Origin: Flavobacterium sp. SUN052 | Lineage (GTDB): Bacteria > Bacteroidota > Bacteroidia > Flavobacteriales > Flavobacteriaceae | Length of the DNA stretch: 64,000 nt | Direction of reading: 5' to 3' | Assembly (NCBI RefSeq): GCF_028867935.1 | Contig: NZ_JAPQNS010000009.1 | Span: 186,001-250,000, forward strand | Shown here: positions 7,863-16,635 of the stretch, in pieces | Layout: the number at the start of each line of letters is the position of its first letter | Numbering within the stretch: the stretch's first letter is position 1 | Translations under genes and position numbers: made by a program | Notes under the pieces: model-generated | Databases searched by the model: none | What the model was told of the DNA's origin: nothing | What the model saw: the letters and a program-made list of their open reading frames with translations, nothing else

Positions 7863-9210
7863 ATTGAGCAGTGGCTCCCTGATTCCGGCTTTGTATTAAT
7901 TTGATCAGCCGAATGATAATGTAGAGATAAGTTAACACGCACAGACAACCAACGGTCACCGAAGTCTGGCCAAAAACCGACAGGACCAGTAACCCCCAGA
8001 TAGTGCTCAGAATCACCAGACTCGACTGGAGCCGGACTGAGATAAGTTTGTAGGACAGGTAACTGACCAGCACGCCAAAGAGTGTGATTAGAATCAGGCC
8101 GTAAAAATCGTAAGCAAAATACAACTCCGATATGAGCCCGGTTCGGATTCCCAGCGTATTCTCTTCATCAAAGAGTTTCATAAACGAATAGGCGCTGTCT
8201 TTGGCAACCAGTTCGCCTTTGTCGAAGCCCGCGATCCGCAACACAAACGAATTCACAAACGCGCCCACCATACTGGCTGCAAAATCGTAGTTCGGAATTT
8301 GCCCCGGCTTAAATTCATTCACCGCCCGAACATACTCTCTAAACTCAGCACCCAGCGGTAAGCCGTCGCGGGCAAACGGCGACTCCGATGCGTTGCCTAG
8401 TCGCAGGTTTTGCAGCAAAATATAAAACAGCATCCCACAGCCAAGCATTACTAGTGTCCGCTTATCAACGGTGAGCACCCCAGCCATGATTTTGTCATAA
8501 ATGAAAATGGCCAAGAGCGAAGTCAGCAGAAAGAGTCGCTTACTATCAACGGACATCACCAGCAACGAAATGCCTACCAACGCAACCCAAAGCAGGCGTT
8601 TGCCCCTCGATTCACTTTTTAGATAGCGGTCATAAAGTAGTACGGCGGCAATGCAGTTCAGAAAACCATAATTATAGACGTAGCCATATTTGATTTCGTA
8701 CATCATGTTGGTGACGTCGGTACCGGCAAAAATGGGAATAAAGCCTACGCTACGGATAAAATCGGCAAACCAGATCAAGGGAAATGCCACTAGAACAGGC
8801 TCCAGCCACGACAAATCTTTTATCAGAAGTCGCCCCTGGGCACGGGCGGATTCGGTTAGTACGGGCGGGCGCGTATTGACATCATGAATCAGGATACCCA
8901 AGCTCATAAAAGCCAGATAAATGGCATATATGATACATCCCTCATCCATAGAAATGTAGTAAGGGTTGATGTTGTAATAGGTCAGAATTTTTAATTCGCC
9001 AATGAACAGCCAGCTTATCCAGATGATTAAAAATGCTTTTGTATACCGGTTTTTAAGCGTGAAAATGACGATGATGGGAATGATCAGCAGCGTGTGGCTG
9101 AGCATGGATGGGTAAATAAAGGCCTCGCCATACCCGAATGTAAACCGGTAGATCAGCGGAATAATCTGAACAAGTCCACAACAGAGCAGTAAGAGCAGGT
9201 TCTTTTTCAT
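7756..9210 (-). CDS. O-antigen/exopolysaccharide polymerase, Wzy-like
   Basis: About 484 residues with roughly ten to twelve hydrophobic segments and a large polar loop (residues about 250-340, including NASESPFARDGLPLG and NEFKPGQIPNYDF), the usual plan of integral-membrane polymerases that join lipid-linked repeat units in the periplasm. Wzy proteins have little sequence conservation, so the call rests on topology and on its place between an acyltransferase and a glycosyltransferase in a locus that also has Wzx, Wza and Wzc. I chose ATG 9210, five bases after the acyltransferase stop; the longer frame would run into that gene. The polar C-terminal 36 residues overlap the next gene. Confidence 0.78.
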   Translation of the reverse strand: MKKNLLLLLCCGLVQIIPLIYRFTFGYGEAFIYPSMLSHTLLIIPIIVIFTLKNRYTKAFLIIWISWLFIGELKILTYYNINPYYISMDEGCIIYAIYLAFMSLGILIHDVNTRPPVLTESARAQGRLLIKDLSWLEPVLVAFPLIWFADFIRSVGFIPIFAGTDVTNMMYEIKYGYVYNYGFLNCIAAVLLYDRYLKSESRGKRLLWVALVGISLLVMSVDSKRLFLLTSLLAIFIYDKIMAGVLTVDKRTLVMLGCGMLFYILLQNLRLGNASESPFARDGLPLGAEFREYVRAVNEFKPGQIPNYDFAASMVGAFVNSFVLRIAGFDKGELVAKDSAYSFMKLFDEENTLGIRTGLISELYFAYDFYGLILITLFGVLVSYLSYKLISVRLQSSLVILSTIWGLLVLSVFGQTSVTVGCLCVLTYLYIIIRLIKLIQSRNQGATAQYDLHYHPGSQPQTAYPEVPGLSGPANDTHLPDYRR

Positions 9211-9214
9211 AGTG

Positions 9215-9835
9215 TTAAAGTGACCGTAGATAACGGGCTGGATTTCCTCCCCAAATTTGGTTAGCCGGTACGTCTTTGGTAACCATTGATCCGGCTCCAA
9301 TAACGGCGTTTTCGCCAATGGTGACCCCTTTCAGAATGGTTACGTGAGAGCCAATAAACGCCCGCCGGTTAATAACAACAGGGCTTGTTTTCGCTCTGTC
9401 ATTATCCTGCGTATTGCCGGCACTGTTTAAGTCAAGTACATGGAAATCGGTATCATAAATCACGGTGTTGCCGCCAATGCGTACCTCGTCGCCAATGGTA
9501 ATGGAATGGTGGCAGACCAGCGCTGTGGCGCTCATACCTACCCGGTTGCCAATGCGAATAACACCCCCGTAGTTGGCAATTAGATAACAGGGCTGATTGC
9601 GGCCAATCGGATTATAATGACGACCACTGATCAGGCTAAGTTCATCTCCAATACGTACCGAGCAACCATCATTAATATCAATTACTGGAATTCCGTAGCA
9701 CTGCAAACCCGAACCATATTGAATATTATTCATGTAAAATAAAACGCGGGTGATCACCTCGCCAACCGCCCGGTGAATACGCCGGAACACAAAGCGGACT
9801 GATCGGAACGAAAGACGTAACAGCTTGAAGAGCAT
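9215..9835 (-). CDS. acyltransferase with hexapeptide (left-handed beta-helix) repeats
   Basis: 206 residues. The second half shows the isoleucine-rich hexapeptide pattern of trimeric O-acetyltransferases (VRIGDELSLISG, IRIGNRVGMSATAL, ITIGDEVRIGGNTVIYDTDF, ILKGVTIGENAVIGAGSMVT), ending in the family signature VPANQIWGGNPARYLRSL. HHSITIG contains the likely catalytic His. It probably O-acetylates a sugar of the exopolysaccharide using acetyl-CoA. The basic N-terminus (about 35 residues) may associate with the membrane. Five bases separate it from the polymerase start. Some homologues are annotated as serine acetyltransferases, but context favours a polysaccharide role. Confidence 0.87.
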   Translation of the reverse strand: MLFKLLRLSFRSVRFVFRRIHRAVGEVITRVLFYMNNIQYGSGLQCYGIPVIDINDGCSVRIGDELSLISGRHYNPIGRNQPCYLIANYGGVIRIGNRVGMSATALVCHHSITIGDEVRIGGNTVIYDTDFHVLDLNSAGNTQDNDRAKTSPVVINRRAFIGSHVTILKGVTIGENAVIGAGSMVTKDVPANQIWGGNPARYLRSL

Positions 9836-9868
9836 ATATGATAAGACGAATTGGCCGGATTTAGTAAC

Positions 9869-11272
9869 TCATTGACTGACCAATTGCCTGATCCTGATTT
9901 CTACTTTCGGACTCTCCGTGGAGTCGCTATTTGGCATTGCGTTGAGCAGCTTTTTATAATCGGCCCGGCACACCAGCAGCAGCGTCAGGTTCCAGGCTGT
10001 TCCGGCAATAGCTACACTAACCGGCCCAGCCTGCACATAGCGAAACAAAAAAGTGATTAAGCCAATGTACACTATCACGCCGATTGACGAGACAATGACC
10101 AACTTTCTGATTTTGCCAACGCCATTGATGAATGAATTGTAATTCCCCAAAAAGATCAGACTAACTGAGTACAGGGCCATCCAGATCATCATATCCATAG
10201 AAATGTTGATTTCTGAGCCAATCCAGAGTCGCAGAACCGGGCGGGCTATCACCACTAACACAATCATGATTACCACCATCAGGCCGCTAACCCGATTGAG
10301 CATATTCATGGTGCGGACAATCCAGCGTTTATCCTGCCTGGTGTAGGCATCCGTAAAAGCCGACCAATACGGTGTAAGTACAATGCCGTATAGCATCGTA
10401 ACCAGACCAAAGTATTTGCTGGCAATACTATATGGACCAACACTGTTCGACCCCAGAAAGTAGGAAATAAATAAGCCGCCCGACGTGAAGACCAGCACGC
10501 TAATAATCTGTAAGACAAAAAACTGACCTCCCGTATTGAACAGTTCGCGAACCAGCGTGCGCCTTACATCCGCCAGCCGGGGAGCAATGCCCGCGTAAGT
10601 CCGGCTGAATAGATACATGGATATTAGCCCAAACACCAAAATGGGGGGCCATGTATAAATGTGGGCCATAGTCAACAACGACGGGGAGGTTAGTTGCACG
10701 GCGGCATACAGACAGGCCAAGGTTAGCGCGTTGACCACCAGCATAATCCAGCCCACGTAAGCCGAACGTTGAGCGGCTAACAGTATTGAATTGAGCGGTT
10801 TGAGTAACAGTTGAATACTGAAGCCAACCAACGTGAAGGTGATAATGGTATTGATCTGGGCCGGATTTGTGGTCTCGATATTGAAGAGTTCGGCCCAATT
10901 GGCCTGAGCATTGCCGAGAACAATGGCAAGAATCAGCACAATAGCCATTATGCCCGACAGCATGTAAACGGTGCTGACATACTGACGAGCGGTGCGCTGA
11001 TCGCCCGCGTTGAAAAACACAACCAGACTGTTACGCAGGCCATTCCCAAAACTAACGTCGACTAAACTGAACCACGAAGCCAGCGACGTAATCGTCATCC
11101 AGACACCAAATTCGCCCATGCTGACGTACCGAATCGTTAGTGGAACGGAAATGAGGCTGATGAGTACGCCCAGCCCTTTGACAACGAAAGACTCGATCAC
11201 ATTCCGGTACGTGACTAAAGTACGGGTGTCGATACGCCCTGATCGTATGTCGGCAATGAATTTGTTGAGCAT
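9869..11272 (-). CDS. polysaccharide flippase, Wzx-like
   Basis: 467 residues with about twelve to fourteen predicted membrane segments spread along the whole length. The N-terminal stretch VIESFVVKGLGVLISLISVP followed by GEFGVWMTITSLASWFSLVD matches the MOP-superfamily exporters that flip undecaprenyl-linked repeat units across the inner membrane. It lies 8 bases after the sugar transferase gene on the same strand, and with the polymerase, Wza and Wzc it completes a Wzx/Wzy pathway. Confidence 0.88.
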   Translation of the reverse strand: MLNKFIADIRSGRIDTRTLVTYRNVIESFVVKGLGVLISLISVPLTIRYVSMGEFGVWMTITSLASWFSLVDVSFGNGLRNSLVVFFNAGDQRTARQYVSTVYMLSGIMAIVLILAIVLGNAQANWAELFNIETTNPAQINTIITFTLVGFSIQLLLKPLNSILLAAQRSAYVGWIMLVVNALTLACLYAAVQLTSPSLLTMAHIYTWPPILVFGLISMYLFSRTYAGIAPRLADVRRTLVRELFNTGGQFFVLQIISVLVFTSGGLFISYFLGSNSVGPYSIASKYFGLVTMLYGIVLTPYWSAFTDAYTRQDKRWIVRTMNMLNRVSGLMVVIMIVLVVIARPVLRLWIGSEINISMDMMIWMALYSVSLIFLGNYNSFINGVGKIRKLVIVSSIGVIVYIGLITFLFRYVQAGPVSVAIAGTAWNLTLLLVCRADYKKLLNAMPNSDSTESPKVEIRIRQLVSQ

Positions 11273-11280
11273 ATACTGAT

Positions 11281-11952
11281 TCAGAAAGCCTCTGAATTAC
11301 CTCTAAACATACACAATAACGTCTGTATGCAGATATAAAAATCAACATACAGAGACGATTTCTGAATGTAGAGTAAATCATATTTGAGCCGATGGCTCAT
11401 GGTAAGTTTTGTAAAAACAGCCCCCCGGCACCCACGCGCCTGGGCCAGGCCGGTTAGTCCGGGTCTGGCGCGGTAACGTTGCGAATACCCGGCCAGTGTA
11501 TCCCAATAAGCAGCATCCAGCGGAATAGGATGCGGCCTGGGCCCAACAATACTCATTTCGCCAAGCAGCACATTCAAGATCTGGGGTAATTCGTCGAGAT
11601 TGGTTCGACGTAAGAACCCGCCGATGGGCGTTACCCGGTTATCGTTACGGAGCGTTTGTCGAAAGCTCCCACCGGGTGCACTGTGATACATTGTTCGAAA
11701 TTTGAAACAGCGGAATGGCTGGCCATTTCGGCCAGTACGGGTTTGAATAAACAAAATTGGTCCAGACGAGGTCGCACGGATCAGCAGGCCGATTAGTAAG
11801 CCTAACCAGCTGAGCAAGAATATCGTGACCAAGCCAGCCACTATCAGATCGAACAACCGTTTACCTATATATTCGGGTGCAGGCGGAGCTACACGAGCCG
11901 ATAGTGGAACATAGGCAGGGCGTAGATGAGGCTTTACTACTTCCGAAACCAT
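11281..11952 (-). CDS. undecaprenyl-phosphate sugar phosphotransferase (WcaJ/PglC-type catalytic core)
   Basis: 223 residues, the short form without the multi-span N-terminal domain. KRLFDLIVAGLVTIFL begins the single re-entrant membrane helix (residues about 30-60). The catalytic region follows: RTGRNGQPFRCFKFRTM, then RRTNLDELPQILNVLLGEMS, IVGPRPHPIPLDAAY and RARPGLTGLAQARG. It transfers a sugar-1-phosphate to undecaprenyl phosphate and so starts the repeat unit. It follows the Wzc-like gene by 7 bases. First sugar unknown. Confidence 0.93.
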   Translation of the reverse strand: MVSEVVKPHLRPAYVPLSARVAPPAPEYIGKRLFDLIVAGLVTIFLLSWLGLLIGLLIRATSSGPILFIQTRTGRNGQPFRCFKFRTMYHSAPGGSFRQTLRNDNRVTPIGGFLRRTNLDELPQILNVLLGEMSIVGPRPHPIPLDAAYWDTLAGYSQRYRARPGLTGLAQARGCRGAVFTKLTMSHRLKYDLLYIQKSSLYVDFYICIQTLLCMFRGNSEAF

Positions 11953-11959
11953 GATCCGT

Positions 11960-14308
11960 TTATTGTAAGGGTTTTTGCTTGAAAAAAGTCAAACTCTTCT
12001 TCTTCTCCGACTCACCATACACGTACTTCTTCTTCGACAGATAACTGTAGTAGTTCGCTTCACCCTCACCAACGGCATTCAAAATCAGATTGAGTTTGTT
12101 GAACCGTTTCTCGCGGTAAAGCATATCAATCATTTTGAGGTAATGCTTTGGCGTTATGTTATGACGTACGATGTAAAGCGTTGCATCGGCATACGGCGCA
12201 ATCAGTTGGGCATCGGTTATCAGTCCAATTGGTGGCGCATCGATCACAATGTAGTCATAACGTTCCCGTAGTTCGGCAATCAGTTTAGCCAGACGGGGGC
12301 TTCCCAGCAATTCTGAAGGGTTGGGCGGAATGGGCCCGCTGGGAATGATAAAGTAATTCTCAGCCACCGGCCGAACAATTTCATCAATGGTACTTTCACC
12401 ACATAAGTAATTACTCAGCCCGGCAGTATTCTCAAAATTGAGTGAACTGCGCAATTGAGGCTTCCGCAAATCCATTTCCAGAATCACCGTTTTCAATTCC
12501 AACAGACCTAGGCTTGCGCCCAGATTTAGCGAAAGAAACGACTTGCCTTCGCCGTTGATGCTCGATGTGAACAGGAGCACCTGACTCTTCTCGTCGCGAT
12601 TGCGCAGAAAATTCAGATTGGTTCGTAAGCTTCGTATCTGCTCGGCAATTACGGAGTTATCGTTGTGGCTAACCACTAACGATTCGGGTTGCTTTTTCCG
12701 GATAACTTCGCCCAGAATCGGAACCTGCGTGCCATCTTCTACTTCTGACCGTCGGATAATCCGGTTGTTAACCGCGTCGCGCGTGGCCATCACCCCAGTG
12801 GGTAATACCAGGCCAATCAGGGCGAAGAGCAGATAAAATAAAGGCTTGTTCGGTTTGATGGGTTTGGCATCGCTCCGGGCCATATCAACAATGCGCGAGT
12901 CGGAGATGGTAGCGGCATACGAAACGGCCGTCTCTTCGCGCTTCTTGAGCAGGTAGGTATAGAGATCGTTTTTGATCGCCTGCTGACGCGAAATATTCAT
13001 CAACACCCGCTCCTTCACCGGTATCGCCCGAATCGACTGTTCAATTTCCTGGTTGGTGTTGTTAAACTGTTCTTTGGCGGTAGTAAGCATGGTGCGCATG
13101 GTCTGCACGTTTTCGCCAATGTTAGTTTTAACCGACTTTATCTGTTCGTCAAGGGCTTTTACCAGCGGATGTTGCTCTGGCATTGTTTGTAGCAATTCGG
13201 TCCGGTGCGCTTCCAGGGCTCCCGCTTCCTGAATCAGCTTGAGCAGCGTTGGGTCGTTAAGGCCAACCGTTGCTGGTGTGCCTCCCCGGTTCCCTGGTTG
13301 CTGATTGAGATAGGATTCCAAATCATGCAGGGCGGCCAATTGCACCGACACTTCGCTCAGTTCGGAGTCGTTCCGCTGAACGGTTTCCAGAAAACTCTGC
13401 GCCTGTGTGCTCAGATCGGTAATGCCCTGAACAGATTTGTAACGTTCTACGTTTTTTTCGACTGTCTCTAACTCTCTGGCTACCAGTTTGAGCCGTTCCT
13501 CGATAAACGTGAGTGTGTTGGAGGCCACTCTATTTTTATCCAGCACTGCCGCCTGGTTATACACATCGATGAGCTGATTCAGAATCAGCTCACCTTTGTC
13601 GGGTACTGCCGTTTCGATAGAGAGAGCAATCACGGTGGAGGCTTTGCTGGTAGGGTCTGTTTTCAAAACCCGCAGTAAGTCAGTAACGATTTTATCAACA
13701 GGGAAAACCTTCACAAAAATCGGGGGAGTATCGGCGCCTACATGCAAGCGGGGAAACACCCGTACCCGCCCGTATGGCGTTTGAACACTACTATTGAGCG
13801 GATAAGATTTGTCGTTGATGCGGACTGTTTGTGCGTTTTCAAACGAGATCTTAATGGGTTCTTCAGTCTGCAAAAGGGTAGGGCTGGCATACTCGATCAC
13901 TAACCGGATCGGCGATTGGTCGTACACTTCGCGCATTCCAAAACTGGTCTCCTGAAAATAGACGATGTCGAGGTGAAGCTGATTGACCACCCGCTCCATC
14001 AACGTGTAGGACTTCAGAATTTCGATCTCATTCTCAACAACTTTCTTGGGGGCAAAAATCTCCAGCTCTTTGAGCATATTGTCGGAATCGAGCCCTTTCT
14101 TTTCATCCTTTATAAGTAAGCTGGCTTTGGTAGTATACACCGATGGTTGATAAAGTAGATATACATACGCCCCGGCTATCAACAGGCCGACAGAAAGCAA
14201 AAACCAATACCAGTGTCGAGCATAGCGCATAAGCGTTGCTCGCAGGCTGACCCCATCGGTATCGAGTACCTGGTAAGGGATGTAGCTGTAATTGGGTGCA
14301 TTAGCCAT
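11960..14308 (-). CDS. polysaccharide co-polymerase and BY-type tyrosine autokinase, Wzc-like
   Basis: 782 residues. A Wzz-type N-terminal domain has a first membrane helix at about 33-52 and a long coiled-coil periplasmic part; a second helix near 487-510 precedes the cytoplasmic BY-kinase domain. Walker A SSINGEGKS (about 582-590), A' LEMDLRKP (about 610-617) and Walker B IVIDAPP (about 691-697) are all present. The C-terminus carries the tyrosine cluster typical of autophosphorylation (YYSYLSKKKYVY, about 757-768) followed by a basic tail. It controls chain length and contacts the Wza export channel; the CpsB-type phosphatase at 3110 is the expected opposing enzyme. 16 bases after the Wza-like gene. 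Confidence 0.94.
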   Translation of the reverse strand: MANAPNYSYIPYQVLDTDGVSLRATLMRYARHWYWFLLSVGLLIAGAYVYLLYQPSVYTTKASLLIKDEKKGLDSDNMLKELEIFAPKKVVENEIEILKSYTLMERVVNQLHLDIVYFQETSFGMREVYDQSPIRLVIEYASPTLLQTEEPIKISFENAQTVRINDKSYPLNSSVQTPYGRVRVFPRLHVGADTPPIFVKVFPVDKIVTDLLRVLKTDPTSKASTVIALSIETAVPDKGELILNQLIDVYNQAAVLDKNRVASNTLTFIEERLKLVARELETVEKNVERYKSVQGITDLSTQAQSFLETVQRNDSELSEVSVQLAALHDLESYLNQQPGNRGGTPATVGLNDPTLLKLIQEAGALEAHRTELLQTMPEQHPLVKALDEQIKSVKTNIGENVQTMRTMLTTAKEQFNNTNQEIEQSIRAIPVKERVLMNISRQQAIKNDLYTYLLKKREETAVSYAATISDSRIVDMARSDAKPIKPNKPLFYLLFALIGLVLPTGVMATRDAVNNRIIRRSEVEDGTQVPILGEVIRKKQPESLVVSHNDNSVIAEQIRSLRTNLNFLRNRDEKSQVLLFTSSINGEGKSFLSLNLGASLGLLELKTVILEMDLRKPQLRSSLNFENTAGLSNYLCGESTIDEIVRPVAENYFIIPSGPIPPNPSELLGSPRLAKLIAELRERYDYIVIDAPPIGLITDAQLIAPYADATLYIVRHNITPKHYLKMIDMLYREKRFNKLNLILNAVGEGEANYYSYLSKKKYVYGESEKKKSLTFFKQKPLQ

Positions 14309-14324
14309 AAAGTGAGTACAGATT

Positions 14325-15161
14325 TTATCGACGGGTTAGTATGATAGCAATGAACGACAGCGCACTTAACAGTGTGGGAGCCAACTGATAAAATTGGTCG
14401 GCATTGGTGATACGGGCTTTCCCCGGCTCGACGTACAAAACGTCGTTGGGATGCATGTAGTAGTAGGGCGACTTAAACAAATCGCGCTTTGTTAAGTCAA
14501 TCCGGGTGAATGTTTTTTCGCCGTTCTCTTCCCTAATTAGCAGCACGTTTTCACGTCGGCCGTAAATAGTAATGTCGCCCGCCAGGCTAAGTGCTTCGAG
14601 CAGGGTGATCCGGTCATTTGGAATGGTAAAGAGAGAAGGACGGGCTACTTCGCCGAGTACCGAAATCCGAAAATTCAGATTACGTACATTGACAGTAGGT
14701 TCCTTTAAAAATATCTGGAGCTTTTCACGGATCAGTTTGCCCGCATCACTAACCGTCATCCCGTTTACAGACTGTAAACCAATGAGCGGTAAATCGACCT
14801 GCCCGGTTGGTGAAACCAGATAGCCTGACGTTTCGGGTAAGCCATTGATATTTGTTTGCACTCCATTCCGGTTGTTCACCGCCGACATGGGTGTGTAGGG
14901 ATTAAACATAACGGATGCTTCGGCATTCAGACTGCTCACCTGAATGGATAATACATCACCTGGTTTAATCACCGGAATATAGGATTCGGGCAAGCTTATG
15001 CGGTCTGTGTTTCCTGGTTGTTCGGCCTGATTTCCCTGAAAATAAATGACCTTTTGCGGTGATACGCAGCCCATTAATAACCCGATCAGGCTGACCACCG
15101 AAACAAAGCTTATTCCAAAACGGAGACTCATTTTTCCACTACGGTTATTATAAACCATCAT
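14325..15161 (-). CDS. polysaccharide export outer-membrane lipoprotein, Wza-like
   Basis: 278 residues. A lipoprotein signal ends in the lipobox LLMGC at about residue 32. YIPVIKPGDVLSIQVSSLN begins the polysaccharide-export (PES) domain and SGYLVSPTGQVDLPLIG is the characteristic motif; SLBB-like segments follow (RISVLGEVARPSLFTIPNDR). A hydrophobic helix near the C-terminus (LLSALSFIAIILTRR) is the membrane-spanning segment of the Wza pore. It is the first gene of the seven-gene minus-strand operon, so its upstream region is where control of the locus should lie. An internal ATG at residue 11 is a possible alternative start. Confidence 0.93.
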   Translation of the reverse strand: MMVYNNRSGKMSLRFGISFVSVVSLIGLLMGCVSPQKVIYFQGNQAEQPGNTDRISLPESYIPVIKPGDVLSIQVSSLNAEASVMFNPYTPMSAVNNRNGVQTNINGLPETSGYLVSPTGQVDLPLIGLQSVNGMTVSDAGKLIREKLQIFLKEPTVNVRNLNFRISVLGEVARPSLFTIPNDRITLLEALSLAGDITIYGRRENVLLIREENGEKTFTRIDLTKRDLFKSPYYYMHPNDVLYVEPGKARITNADQFYQLAPTLLSALSFIAIILTRR

Positions 15162-15831
15162 ACTTGTATTAGTTATTTTTACTTACCAGTCGGGTTGTTA
15201 AGTCGGTATTGGCTTGTACGACCCGATTAGCCACCATCTTAATAGATACTGCGTAGCCGACCGGCTCAGTTTGTTTTGAGCACCAGTGCCATGAGTACCC
15301 TTAGCTGTTTCGACCACGTTGATAGTGCAGCAGCTGGTTAAAAAAAGAGGTGAATACAAGTGCGAACACAATACAATTGAATTCGCTAAACTGAGGCATT
15401 AGCCTATTGGCTTACCATAGTTATTTTTACTCTATTAAAAAGACGTAAGAACTGAATAAGGTAACCTCTATATAATTTCTATAGGATATAAATTTTATAC
15501 TTAGTTTTCGATATAAAATATTAAAATCCAGTCTTTTATAAATCCTCTATTTGTTATTATTTAATTTTCATTAAGGGCGGGAGAATTCATATGTTTTTAG
15601 CCGTTTTTTAGCCATTATTGACATGTGTGTATACAAAAAAATACGACTATCTCAGTTTTGTACGTATAAAATCTATCTCCATTTATGTTACATGATTGTT
15701 TGTTGATTTTATGCGAAGTATTTCTTTATTCTGAGAAATTAATCCTATACTATTGTTTAAATATGTGCTGAAAGCTGGCACAATTTTTGATAATTTTAAC
15801 CGCTATTTTTACAAAAACGATACACTCTCCG
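15162..15831. other. long AT-rich intergenic region upstream of the wza operon
   Basis: About 670 bases between divergent genes. The part from about 15430 to 15800 is strongly AT-rich with no open frame of note and includes a tandem TTTTTAGCC pair near 15594-15613. The part 15184-15417 has higher GC and is bracketed by an exact 14-base direct repeat (15170-15183 and 15418-15431). It holds a 32-codon minus-strand frame (15301-15399; MPQFSEFNCIV...) with no recognisable family. I could not place a confident promoter. It may combine the control region of the exopolysaccharide operon with a small insertion or a decayed gene. Confidence 0.5.
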
Positions 15832-16593
15832 ATGCGTCCTTATATCTTAGCTGAAGCCAATTACCGCGCCATTCAGGAGCAACCCATCGACCTGGCCGTT
15901 CTGCCATGGGGTGCTACCGAAGCTCACAATTATCACCTTCCCTACGGTACCGACGTATACGAAGCCGATCATATTACGGCCGAAGCGGCCCGCCTTGCCT
16001 GGGAGCAGGGCACTCGGGTAATGGTGTTGCCTACGGTGCCGTTTGGCGTGAACACAGGGCAAAAAGATATTTTACTGGACCTAAATATTTACCCCAGCAC
16101 CCAACTTCTAATTCTGAACGACATTGTTGAGGTGCTCAACCGGCAGGGAATTCGTAAGCTACTAATCTTTAATAGTCACGGGGGTAACGATTTCAAACCC
16201 ATGATTCGAGAATTGGGAGCCCGCTACCCCGATATGTTTATCAGCCTGTGTTTCTGGTTTACGGTACTTAACCGCAATGACTATTTCGACGCCAAAGGCG
16301 ACCATGCCGACGAACTCGAGACAAGCGTCATGCAACACCTACGCCCTGATCTTGTGCAACCGCTTTCGGAAGCGGGTGATGGCTCGGCCAAACGCTGGAA
16401 AATCGCGGGTATCAACGAAGGCTGGGCCTGGGCAGAACGCCAATGGTCGAAGGTGTCAGCGGACACAGGCATCGGCAATCCTCACAAAGCGACTCCCGAG
16501 AAAGGTGAACGGTTCTTTGCCGACATCGCCAAAAAGGTCAGTACTTTATTTATCGATCTAGCCAAAGCCGATCTGAAGGATTTATATGAATAA
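15832..16593 (+). CDS. creatininase family amidohydrolase
   Basis: 253 residues of the creatininase/MftE/FAPy-deformylase-like family, cytoplasmic metal-dependent amidohydrolases. LAVLPWGATEAHNYHLPYGTD (residues about 21-41) contains the Glu-x-His-x-x-His-like metal site and the conserved Asp; FNSHGGNDFKPMI holds the second His; DHADELETS holds the metal-binding Glu. The ATG at 15832 is preferred to an upstream in-frame TTG because MRPYILAEANY matches the family start. The substrate cannot be named; creatinine itself is unlikely without a partner pathway. The FG-GAP protein gene follows after 42 bases. Confidence 0.85.
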   Translation: MRPYILAEANYRAIQEQPIDLAVLPWGATEAHNYHLPYGTDVYEADHITAEAARLAWEQGTRVMVLPTVPFGVNTGQKDILLDLNIYPSTQLLILNDIVEVLNRQGIRKLLIFNSHGGNDFKPMIRELGARYPDMFISLCFWFTVLNRNDYFDAKGDHADELETSVMQHLRPDLVQPLSEAGDGSAKRWKIAGINEGWAWAERQWSKVSADTGIGNPHKATPEKGERFFADIAKKVSTLFIDLAKADLKDLYE

Positions 16594-16635
16594 GCCTTAG
16601 CACACTGTGCGTTATCAACCCTAAACCTTTTCTGT

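Noticed and set aside
9211..9318. N-terminal extension of the polymerase frame
   Set aside because: It would overlap the acyltransferase end for over 100 bases and has no hydrophobic or family-like sequence.
10306..10898. Additional minus-strand frames inside the flippase gene
   Set aside because: They are out-of-frame shadows of the membrane protein gene.
15594..15613. TTTTTAGCC tandem pair as an operator
   Set aside because: It is in AT-rich sequence with no other support, so I only mention it in the region entry.
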